Below, piece by piece: positions 7,508 to 14,357 of a stretch of 14,763 nucleotides of DNA. Within the stretch, counting starts at the first letter, position 1. Every line of letters begins with the position of its first letter. The DNA lies in NCBI GenBank assembly GCA_964617105.1, contig CAZTWC010000001.1:63175-77937 (forward strand), in the 5' to 3' direction. This DNA comes from CAZTWC01 sp964617105 [NCBI: uncultured Myxococcia bacterium]. Its GTDB lineage: Bacteria > CAZTWC01. The position numbers were made by a program, and so were the translations under genes. A model generated the notes under the pieces. The model ran no database searches. It had not been told where the DNA came from and saw only the letters and a list, made by a program, of their open reading frames with translations.

Positions 7508-8319
7508 AGAGAGGACGCTGGCCCCTATCCTTTGTTGGCTCTTTGCTGTTGCACCTGGCATTTGTGGTGATTATGCTTTTCTTGCCCAGAGCAGAGATAA
7601 AAAGCAACCATAAAATGGCGGTGATGGTGGTAAAAAAAGATCTGCGCCCCAAAAAAGAACCGCCGAAAAAAAAGAAACCCGATAAAAAACCGGAACCACC
7701 CAAAAAGATAGAGCCGAAAAAAAAGAAAAGGCCTCCCAGGGTAAAATCTCCCAAAAAGATGGAGAAAAAGGAGCCGGAAAAACCGGTGAAGCCCAAAGAG
7801 CTGACTCCCCAGCAGAAACCAAAACCCAAAAAGCCTTTGCCCATCATCCCCAACTTTGGTTTGAAAATGGAGGCTGCTACTGCGGCCGGCGGTTCAGTGT
7901 CGGTGGCGGTTTCAGGCGGCACCACCGTGGCTGATCCAAAAATCGAGGGCAACAGCAACAAGCCACGAGCCATAAAGGGGGAGCCCAAACAGCCAGTGGC
8001 CCAGGACTCTTTGGATGAGGATGGAGTTCCCTCCGCCACCATGCACCAGGTAAAAAAGCAGGCCCGGGTAATCCAGCGGGTGATGCCAGATTATCCGGAA
8101 AAACTGCGCCGGCTGGAAATCGAGGGGAAGGTGAAACTGGAATTGCGCATCGATGAAAAGGGAGTGGTTACCCATATCAAGGTTTTGAAAAGCCTGCACA
8201 CTTTGGCTGACCAGGAAGCCATCAAGGCGGCCCGCAAGATGAAGTTCTCCCCAGCCACAGTGGATGGCCGGGCAGTGGCAATCAAAATACCCTACACCTT
8301 TACATTTGTATTAGAGTAA
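7504..8319 (+). CDS. tonB: TonB energy transducer
   Basis: Links the ExbB-ExbD proton channel to outer-membrane receptors. It has an N-terminal membrane anchor (about 8-28) with Ser13-x3-His17, the SxxxH pattern of TonB anchors. A Lys/Pro-rich periplasm-spanning segment (about 44-115) is followed by a Gly/Ala/Val linker (120-145) and a C-terminal TonB domain (about 186-271) with MPDYPEKLRR, EGKVKLELRIDEKG and KFSPATVDGRAV. The 271 residues are normal for the family. It starts with GTG, overlapping the exbD stop, with AAGGTG five bases upstream. The receptor gene begins 28 bp after its stop. Its C-terminal domain resembles the extra TonB domain at the start of that receptor (shared KFSPA.VDG), suggesting a domain duplication within the operon. 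Confidence 0.92.
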   Translation: MKRGRWPLSFVGSLLLHLAFVVIMLFLPRAEIKSNHKMAVMVVKKDLRPKKEPPKKKKPDKKPEPPKKIEPKKKKRPPRVKSPKKMEKKEPEKPVKPKELTPQQKPKPKKPLPIIPNFGLKMEAATAAGGSVSVAVSGGTTVADPKIEGNSNKPRAIKGEPKQPVAQDSLDEDGVPSATMHQVKKQARVIQRVMPDYPEKLRRLEIEGKVKLELRIDEKGVVTHIKVLKSLHTLADQEAIKAARKMKFSPATVDGRAVAIKIPYTFTFVLE

Positions 8320-8347
8320 ATTTTTTTAAGAAAGAATAGTTTTCCAT

Positions 8348-10984
8348 ATGCTGTATTCAATTTCTCGTGTTTTGACTTTTTGGCTGCTGTTTTCCCTACT
8401 GCCCCTCTCCTCTGGATTGGCCTTTGAAGGAGTGCGTCAAGAGGAGGTGAAGGAGCCGCCCAAGCCCAAACTAACTAAACCACCCAAAATGCTGAAATTT
8501 ATTGAAGCCGTCTATCCCGCCACTGCCTTGAAAGATAAAACGCAGGCCTCGGTGGAGATGCTGATTACTCTTGACAACCAGGGTAATGTTACGGATGTGA
8601 AGGTGACCAAACCGGCGGGACTGGGTTTTGACCTGGCTGCCATGGAGGCTATCAAAAAATTTAAATTCTCTCCAGCAGAGGTGGATGGAAAGCCCTCCCC
8701 TATCCAAATCATCTATGTGTATAATTTTATTATCAAAGAGGAGGTGAAAAAACCAGATTTCTCCCGACCTGGCCTGGGTACGATCTCAGTTAAGGGGCGG
8801 GTCCGGGAGGCTGGCACCCGGCTGGGAATCGCCGGCGCCGCAGTTTCAACCGGCAAAACCATGGTGTCGGTAACTGCCGACAAGAGAGGTTTTTTCCAGA
8901 TTCGTGGCCTGGCGCCGGGAAAATACCGTCTGCTGGCCTCCAGCCCGGAGCACCAAAAACTGGACACCCCCATAGAGGTCAAAGAGGGGATGGAAACCCA
9001 GATTGATCTGTATCTACAGCCCCTGGTGGAAAACCCTTACGAAACCGTGGTTCGGGGGGAGCGCTTCAAACAGGTGGTCACCCGTTACACGGTGCAGCAA
9101 CGGCAGTTGGTTACAGTACCCGGCACCTTTGGAGATCCCATCCGGGTGGTGCAAAACCTGCCAGGCTCCTCCCGGGCTCCCGGAATTCTGGGGGTAATGC
9201 TGATTAGGGGCTCATCCCCCCAGGATTCCAAAACCTTTATCGATGGGGTGGAGGTGCCGCTGCTATTTCACTTTTTAGGCGGCCCATCCATTATCAATGC
9301 CCAGATACTGGACAAAATCGACTACTATCCAGGTAACTTTTCAGCCCGGTACGGCAACGCTTCGGCCGGCATTATTGATGTTAAGACTAAAAATACCTCT
9401 CCGGAAAGGTGGCGAGGCAGCACCCAAATAGATTTTTTACACTCTGGAGCCTATATTGAAGGGCCGGTAACCGACAAACTATCCTTTGCCCTGGCGGGAA
9501 GGCGCTCCTATATCGACCTGCTCCTCCCCTCGGTGCTGGAAGCCGCAGGCCAGGAATCACTTACCGTAGCCCCCTTCTATTGGGATTACCAAATTAAAAC
9601 CGACTATTCTCTGCCTGGAGATGACCGCTTATCCCTGTTCTCCTTTGCCTCCCACGACAGCCTGACGGTGGTGGATACCACCGGCTCAGACACCGAAGAT
9701 TCCTTTTCTTTAAAAACCAGAATCGGCTTTTACCGCACCTATGTAAAGTGGCTGCACAATGTTTCGGATCAATTTATTTTTACTCTGCAGCCCTTTTACG
9801 CTTACTCGCTGTTTCGAATGGAACTCCAGGATATTAACATTGATAACAACCTGCTGGAGTGGGGAGCACGCAGCGAAGTTGAGTGGATTCCATCTAAGCA
9901 GTTCAATCTGACTTTGGGCATGGATGCCAGATATAGCAATCCCAAAATCAAAATGAAAGTCCCCGCTTTTACCGACACCAAATGGCCTGGCACCTGGACC
10001 GACCGGGGCGGCAGCAACTTTTCCGATGAGATGACAACTATTGTCCGAACCATAGACGGTTATTTGCTGGCTCCATACCTTACCGCCACTTGGAAGATTT
10101 TGGGCAATCTGCAATTGATTCCCGGTTTAAGGGCCAATTATAACTATTACCATAGTGGCGGAAACCGCTTTTGTCTGGACCCCCGTCTGGTGATCCGCTG
10201 GATACTGGGGCCTGAAACAGTAATCAAAGCGGGGGCTGGCCTATACAGCCAACTACCCGATTTTCAATATTTTGATGAGCAGTACGGCAATCCGGATATC
10301 CCCTTTCAGAGAGCGGAGCAATACGGATTGGGGATAGAGCAAAAACTAACTTCAGTTATCGACCTGGACCTGCAGGCTTTTTATATCTATCGCTACGATA
10401 TCCCCTGGATGTCTGATCAATATCGAGGAGAAGGGGAAAACCGGCGGCGGGAAAGATTTGCTCCCACGGGCCAGGCTTTTGCCTTTGGCATGGAAGCCAT
10501 GCTCAAACACCAGGTGACCAGGAGTTTTTACGGTTGGGTGGCCTATACCCTATCTCAATCCAAGCAAAAAATGAGAGGCGATCTACCCTGGCGGCTGACC
10601 ACTTTTGATCAGACCCACATCCTCACGGTGGTGGGCAGTTGGAAACCGGTAGCCGGCTGGGAGATGGGAATCCGTTTCCGTCTGGTTTCCGGTAACCCCG
10701 ATACACCAGTCACAAGCAGCACCTTTGATGCTGACACCCAAAACTATAAACAGTTGACTGGCGGAATATCATCAATTCGAAATCCCCTGTTTAATCAACT
10801 GGACTTTCGGATAGAGAAAAGTTGGACCTTCCAGTATTGGGTTTTATCCCTGTACCTGGATATTCAAAACGTTTACAATGCTGAAAACCAGGAAGCCACC
10901 CGCTGGGACTATCGGTTTAAATATTCTGGGGCTGTACCCGGTCTGCCAATTTTGCCAACTTTGGGAATCAAGGGGAGTTTTTAG
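8348..10984 (+). CDS. TonB-dependent outer-membrane receptor with an N-terminal TonB C-terminal-like domain
   Basis: A ligand-gated outer-membrane transporter of 878 residues. A signal peptide (1-25, cleavage probably after SSGLA) is followed by a Lys/Pro-rich patch (35-48) and a TonB C-terminal-like domain (47-130: EAVYPATALKDK, LDNQGNVTDVKV, KFSPAEVDGKPS). Next is a carboxypeptidase-regulatory-like beta domain (about 145-225: VSVTADKRGFFQIRGLAPGKY). A TonB-box-like YETVV lies at 231-235. The plug (about 250-350) has VVQNLPGS, LIRGSSPQDSKTFIDG and YYPGNFSARYGNASAGIIDV, and the beta-barrel continues to a C-terminal Phe. Receptors normally lack a TonB domain, so this architecture is odd. The ATG has only a weak upstream purine stretch (AAGAAAG). 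The carboxypeptidase-regulatory-like domain is common in Oar- and SusC-like receptors. Substrate unknown; import and export are both possible. Confidence 0.9.
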   Translation: MLYSISRVLTFWLLFSLLPLSSGLAFEGVRQEEVKEPPKPKLTKPPKMLKFIEAVYPATALKDKTQASVEMLITLDNQGNVTDVKVTKPAGLGFDLAAMEAIKKFKFSPAEVDGKPSPIQIIYVYNFIIKEEVKKPDFSRPGLGTISVKGRVREAGTRLGIAGAAVSTGKTMVSVTADKRGFFQIRGLAPGKYRLLASSPEHQKLDTPIEVKEGMETQIDLYLQPLVENPYETVVRGERFKQVVTRYTVQQRQLVTVPGTFGDPIRVVQNLPGSSRAPGILGVMLIRGSSPQDSKTFIDGVEVPLLFHFLGGPSIINAQILDKIDYYPGNFSARYGNASAGIIDVKTKNTSPERWRGSTQIDFLHSGAYIEGPVTDKLSFALAGRRSYIDLLLPSVLEAAGQESLTVAPFYWDYQIKTDYSLPGDDRLSLFSFASHDSLTVVDTTGSDTEDSFSLKTRIGFYRTYVKWLHNVSDQFIFTLQPFYAYSLFRMELQDINIDNNLLEWGARSEVEWIPSKQFNLTLGMDARYSNPKIKMKVPAFTDTKWPGTWTDRGGSNFSDEMTTIVRTIDGYLLAPYLTATWKILGNLQLIPGLRANYNYYHSGGNRFCLDPRLVIRWILGPETVIKAGAGLYSQLPDFQYFDEQYGNPDIPFQRAEQYGLGIEQKLTSVIDLDLQAFYIYRYDIPWMSDQYRGEGENRRRERFAPTGQAFAFGMEAMLKHQVTRSFYGWVAYTLSQSKQKMRGDLPWRLTTFDQTHILTVVGSWKPVAGWEMGIRFRLVSGNPDTPVTSSTFDADTQNYKQLTGGISSIRNPLFNQLDFRIEKSWTFQYWVLSLYLDIQNVYNAENQEATRWDYRFKYSGAVPGLPILPTLGIKGSF

Positions 10985-11920
10985 ATGATTTTAGATAGAT
11001 TTTTCACGGTCATCCTGTTGGGAATAGTGTTTCTGATTTCCGGATGCAATTTGCCCCAATTTGAGCCGGCTCACCTGGTAAAGGACCGCCGTATCCTGGC
11101 AGTACGGGCAGAGCCACCAGAAGTACATCTGAATATCAAACTAAACCAGGGGAAACTCGACCTTTCCTCCATAAATCTGGATAAGATAGAGATGCCCTCT
11201 CTAAGCCTGTTGTTAGTGGAGCCGGCCGGTGCCATCGGTCCGGTCGCCTGGTCTGCTGTTGCCTGCCCCACCAATCGTGAATTTCGCTGTGATGGGGAGG
11301 CCACCAAAATGGAGTTGGGTCAGGGAGAGGATAAACCTGAAGATATCCGGATCAAACTAAAGGTAAACCAGTCGCTATTGATGGCCTGCGCCAAAGCGGA
11401 TCCCCTGGCTGTGCTATCGGGCATTGCGGTTCAGGTTTCCATCAAGATCGGAGAGGGAGAGGAGGCTCTCTACGCCTCCAAGGATGTGGTTTTCGGATAC
11501 CCTTTTCCAGCCGGCCGCACCCCCAATACCAACCCGGATAGCACTAAACTGCAAGTGGATCAACAGGAATGGAAATCCAACATGAAGCCCGTAATAGAAC
11601 CTGGACAAAAAATGAAGATAGATCCCATGCCCCGGGAAAATTCCCAGGAAGCCTATCAACTGGCCACTTTTAGCGGTTCCACCGAAAAATTCCAGGAGCG
11701 TTTTAAATATATCTTTTATGCTACGGCGGGTAAATTTTCCCCCGCCAAGACCGGTGGCCGCGATTTTTTAGAGGAAGATACCCAGGATCCTTTCCACACC
11801 TTTTTTGCTATTCCCAAAGAGTATAAAGAATCAGGCCCCATCCGCTTTTGGATGATAATTGACGATCAGCGCGGCGGCATTAACTGGCTGGAACGCGAAA
11901 TTGAGGTGAAACCCAGGTAA
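10985..11920 (+). CDS. Outer-membrane lipoprotein of unknown function, receptor partner
   Basis: A 311-residue secreted lipoprotein. The hydrophobic signal (6-20) ends in the lipobox ISG-Cys21; Asn at +2 argues against inner-membrane retention and so for the outer membrane. After the lipobox comes RRILAVRAEPPEVHLN (about 35-50), then a beta-rich body with a possible disulfide pair in VACPTNREFRCDG. The tail RFWMIIDDQRGGINWLER is near the C terminus. From memory, lipoproteins with this AVRAEPPE opening and RGG..W ending are frequent uncharacterised proteins of myxobacteria; I could not check this. The ATG follows the receptor stop directly, with AGGGGAG (10971-10977) seven bases upstream inside the receptor gene, so translation is probably coupled. 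It may sit on the receptor as a lid or binding partner, by analogy with SusD-SusC. That is inference, since no SusD features are visible. Confidence 0.75.
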   Translation: MILDRFFTVILLGIVFLISGCNLPQFEPAHLVKDRRILAVRAEPPEVHLNIKLNQGKLDLSSINLDKIEMPSLSLLLVEPAGAIGPVAWSAVACPTNREFRCDGEATKMELGQGEDKPEDIRIKLKVNQSLLMACAKADPLAVLSGIAVQVSIKIGEGEEALYASKDVVFGYPFPAGRTPNTNPDSTKLQVDQQEWKSNMKPVIEPGQKMKIDPMPRENSQEAYQLATFSGSTEKFQERFKYIFYATAGKFSPAKTGGRDFLEEDTQDPFHTFFAIPKEYKESGPIRFWMIIDDQRGGINWLEREIEVKPR

Positions 11921-12004
11921 TTTTCAGAAATGCTCGGCTATTGAAAAGAAGATAAATATCTAGTATTGTAGTGCAATATAATTATTTTCCAATACGCTAT
12001 CCCC
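11921..12004 (+). promoter_or_regulatory. AT-rich spacer with a possible internal promoter
   Basis: The only gap of note inside the operon (84 bp). A perfect TATAAT lies at 11977-11982, but no good -35 box stands 16-18 bp before it. TTGAAA (11941-11946) with TATTGT (11964-11969) at 17-bp spacing is a second, weak candidate. Transcription from the first would begin about 16 bases before the next ATG, giving a very short leader. No ribosome site is visible. Confidence 0.25.
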
Positions 12005-13894
12005 ATGTTTTTAATGGCCACCACTGCCGGAGCCAATGAGAACGCCACCCTAATCACCATTATTAAGGGAGTGCTGGGATCTCCCGGTAATATTCTTAAG
12101 GGTTTGATGGTGATCTTCAAACTGATCAAATATATCTTCAATCACAACACCCAGACCGGGTTCGATTTGGCCGGCTCTTTTGCCAGCCTTTTGACCGGCC
12201 TTACCAACTCTTTGATAACCCAGTTGCTCTTCGCCATACCGGCGGTCTCCACCTGGGTAGCAGAAAAACTGGTGGAAGAAGAGGCGGAAGAGGCTATCCC
12301 CTATGTTGGCTGGGCCTTCAAAATTGTAGCCAATGCAGCGGCTGCCGTCGATATGGCTGCCACTACTGCTGAGTATTGTGCTCTCCCCTATGTGATTGAA
12401 AACACCATCTCCCTGGCCCACCAAGTTACGGTTACCGTGAAAAAAGACCCCCTTGATTCTCAGTTCCCCAGGGCAGCCACCAGCGTGGTGCTGAGTGTTT
12501 ATGCCGGTAAAAATCCGGTGACCCTGACCAAGAAACTGACCGATACAGATTTAGCCAAATCCTCTTTGACCTTTGTGGTAAACGGTGTGCCTGCTACTGC
12601 CAAAACAGAAAAAGTGGTGGCGGTCTTTTATGATGATGTAACTGACTCTCCCGGTTTTGGAATTACGCTGGGCTATGGAGAAGGAACCATTTTGAACAAA
12701 ATAGTAGATGGCAAAACTCCCATTACCTCCTTTGAGATTAAAGAGAATCCAGTGCCTATCAATGCCAACACCAAATTTGAACACAAGTTCAAATTAACCA
12801 AAGCCGATGGCAAATACGCCTGGGATGACAAAGCGGCAAAACCGGTTTATGAAGCCCTGGATACCGGCGGCAAAGAGGGTACCCTCAATGAACTGAACAA
12901 CATTACCCTTTGGGTACCAGGCGGTATGCTGGGATACTCCTGGCGGGCTGCCTCCAAAGGGATGAAAGAGTGCGGCGGTGATGGGAGCGGCTCCCTCTAT
13001 ATGTTCAATAATGTAAATACGGTAATGGGCAAAGAGGACATAGGGCAAAAATTTTCGGGCTGCGGCTTCTCCCACCCTATGGCCATGGCCTATGACATGA
13101 CCGCCCTGGGCGATCAGGCGGGTGGACGCCACTTCTATCTGGATGCCTACAATACCGATCCAAAAATACCCCAGTATCATCTGCGGAAAATAACCCTGGA
13201 TCAAAACAATGACTTAAATGTGTGGAGCCTGAATAAAGAGAAAGATAAATCCTGGGGTATGTTCACCATGCCCATTAACCGGATGGCTGTTACCCACAAC
13301 GGCTATGTGATAGGGATCTCCTCCGAATGGCACCGTATCGGTATTCTCAGACTTCCCGAAAAAGCCCTCTCCATGGATGACTACAAAAACAACGAACCCT
13401 TTGTGGCCCGGAGTTTGCTCACTGGAGGTAAAGGGAAAAATAACGATACCCTGCTCCACACCCCGGTGGCCCTCACCGTGAGCAAAGATAACGATCTGCT
13501 CATCCTGGAAGATAGCGGTACTTTTGCGGTTAAAGCGTTCTCCTGCGAAGGTAAGCCCAGAAAAATCTTCAAAGACAAATCAACTTCAAGACTGGTGTTG
13601 TCAAAATCTAAAGAGGATGCCAAAACCACTAACGTTAAGATGCTGGATATCTCTATTGATCGGGCCGGCCTATTCTTTGTGCTCTCTCAAACCGGTCATG
13701 GCACCTCTGCTGCTGACCATCATCTGGATATCTACGATATGGCGGGAAATCATATCAACCGCAATAGTGGTATCACTGTGGCCCGCATGGTGGTTGATCC
13801 CTTCCGCAATCTTTACTCATTGAACTACGAAAAGATAAAAACCAGTTCAATAGTGGAGCCTTCGGTAAGTATTTGGCTACCAAGTATTAAGTAG
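12005..13894 (+). CDS. Uncharacterised 629-residue protein with beta-propeller-like C-terminal half
   Basis: I do not recognise a named family. Residues 15-140 are rich in hydrophobic and amphipathic helices, including IPYVGWAFKIVANAAAAVDM (98-117), preceded by an acidic stretch EEEAEEA. Residues 140-270 look like beta-sandwich (VTVTVKKDPLDSQFPRAATS). Residues 300-629 repeat a strand-turn pattern like NHL/YVTN-type propeller blades: DLLILEDSGTFAVKAF (498-513), LDISIDRAGLFFVLSQTGHG, LDIYDMAGNHI and VVDPFRNLYSLNYE. The start is doubtful. The ATG has no ribosome site, and upstream codons in the same frame, back to a TAG at 11969, would read as further hydrophobic residues before MFLMATTAGA, like a truncated signal peptide. 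It is last in the TonB operon and a hairpin follows. It could be a secreted or surface partner or the cargo of the receptor. It could also be a shortened relative of a larger protein. Confidence 0.7.
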   Translation: MFLMATTAGANENATLITIIKGVLGSPGNILKGLMVIFKLIKYIFNHNTQTGFDLAGSFASLLTGLTNSLITQLLFAIPAVSTWVAEKLVEEEAEEAIPYVGWAFKIVANAAAAVDMAATTAEYCALPYVIENTISLAHQVTVTVKKDPLDSQFPRAATSVVLSVYAGKNPVTLTKKLTDTDLAKSSLTFVVNGVPATAKTEKVVAVFYDDVTDSPGFGITLGYGEGTILNKIVDGKTPITSFEIKENPVPINANTKFEHKFKLTKADGKYAWDDKAAKPVYEALDTGGKEGTLNELNNITLWVPGGMLGYSWRAASKGMKECGGDGSGSLYMFNNVNTVMGKEDIGQKFSGCGFSHPMAMAYDMTALGDQAGGRHFYLDAYNTDPKIPQYHLRKITLDQNNDLNVWSLNKEKDKSWGMFTMPINRMAVTHNGYVIGISSEWHRIGILRLPEKALSMDDYKNNEPFVARSLLTGGKGKNNDTLLHTPVALTVSKDNDLLILEDSGTFAVKAFSCEGKPRKIFKDKSTSRLVLSKSKEDAKTTNVKMLDISIDRAGLFFVLSQTGHGTSAADHHLDIYDMAGNHINRNSGITVARMVVDPFRNLYSLNYEKIKTSSIVEPSVSIWLPSIK

Positions 13895-13906
13895 TAATTA
13901 TCAAAG

Positions 13907-13944
13907 TTATCTGGTGGTGGTAGAGCACTACTACCACCAGATAA
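13907..13944. terminator. Strong hairpin between convergent genes, possible bidirectional terminator
   Basis: Arms 13907-13923 (TTATCTGGTGGTGGTAG) and 13928-13944 pair over 17 positions with one G-T wobble, closing a 4-base loop AGCA. It sits 12 bp after the plus-strand operon and about 60 bp beyond the stop of the minus-strand PilZ gene. Position between converging genes argues for termination of both, but neither side has a clear T-run, so it may instead protect mRNA ends. Confidence 0.6.
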
Positions 13945-14003
13945 TAAACCCGAATGCCCGCCACCATCCCCGACAGCACAAAAGAGAGAACGGCAGGGCT
14001 CGC

Positions 14004-14357
14004 TTACATAAAGAGACTAAACCAATCTTCGGAAGCGCGGAGAATCCTTACTCCAATGCTTCCCCGTTCTACTCCCTGGATCTCCCGTGGAACCTTTTTT
14101 ATCCAGGCTACTTCGCCATCTATTTCAAACGGTTTTCCCTCCACCTCCAACTTGACCCACAATAGTTGCCCCACCTTTACTTTTACAAAATTGGTGCCTA
14201 CATGAATTCCAGTGGGCCCCATATCCTTAGAAAATCCCTTGTGCTGTCCTTCTATTCCAGGAAAACCAAAAGTAAGGAGGCTTCTTTCCTTGGAGCGCGG
14301 CATTTGCCGCTGATGACCGCGAACTTGTTTAACAGGTTTCTCTGACTGGCAACTCAT
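14004..14357 (-). CDS. PilZ-domain protein (probable cyclic-di-GMP effector)
   Basis: A 117-residue single-domain protein. The family's RxxxR motif appears as RSKER (21-25), after a basic N-terminal stretch. The second motif, normally (D/N)xSxxG, appears as DMGPTG (45-50), with glycine in place of serine. The following strands (LLWVKLEVEGKPFEIDGEVAW, about 65-85) and the late GVRI-x-F pattern fit the PilZ beta-barrel. PilZ proteins bind cyclic-di-GMP and control motility, adhesion or polysaccharide export; the Ser-to-Gly change could weaken binding. A strong ribosome site AAGGAGG lies six bases before the ATG. The start lies 29 bases inside the upstream membrane-protein gene, so the two are co-transcribed and probably co-translated. 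The sequence is cytoplasmic in character, with no signal or membrane segment. Confidence 0.75.
   Translation of the reverse strand: MSCQSEKPVKQVRGHQRQMPRSKERSLLTFGFPGIEGQHKGFSKDMGPTGIHVGTNFVKVKVGQLLWVKLEVEGKPFEIDGEVAWIKKVPREIQGVERGSIGVRILRASEDWFSLFM

Noticed and set aside
7404-8042. Open minus-strand frame of 212 codons opposite tonB, rich in Gly and Phe
   Set aside because: Its composition is what antisense reading of the Lys/Pro-rich TonB spacer yields; it is not an independent gene.
6402-8319. Tol-Pal system (tolQ-tolR-tolA) instead of exbB-exbD-tonB
   Set aside because: The third protein has a clear TonB C-terminal domain and Lys/Pro spacer, a TonB-dependent receptor follows, and there is no tolB or pal.
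8486-8740. Frameshifted fragment of a second tonB gene fused by error to the receptor
   Set aside because: The frame is continuous, the TonB-like domain follows a proper signal peptide and is joined in frame to a folded-looking regulatory domain, so the fusion appears genuine.
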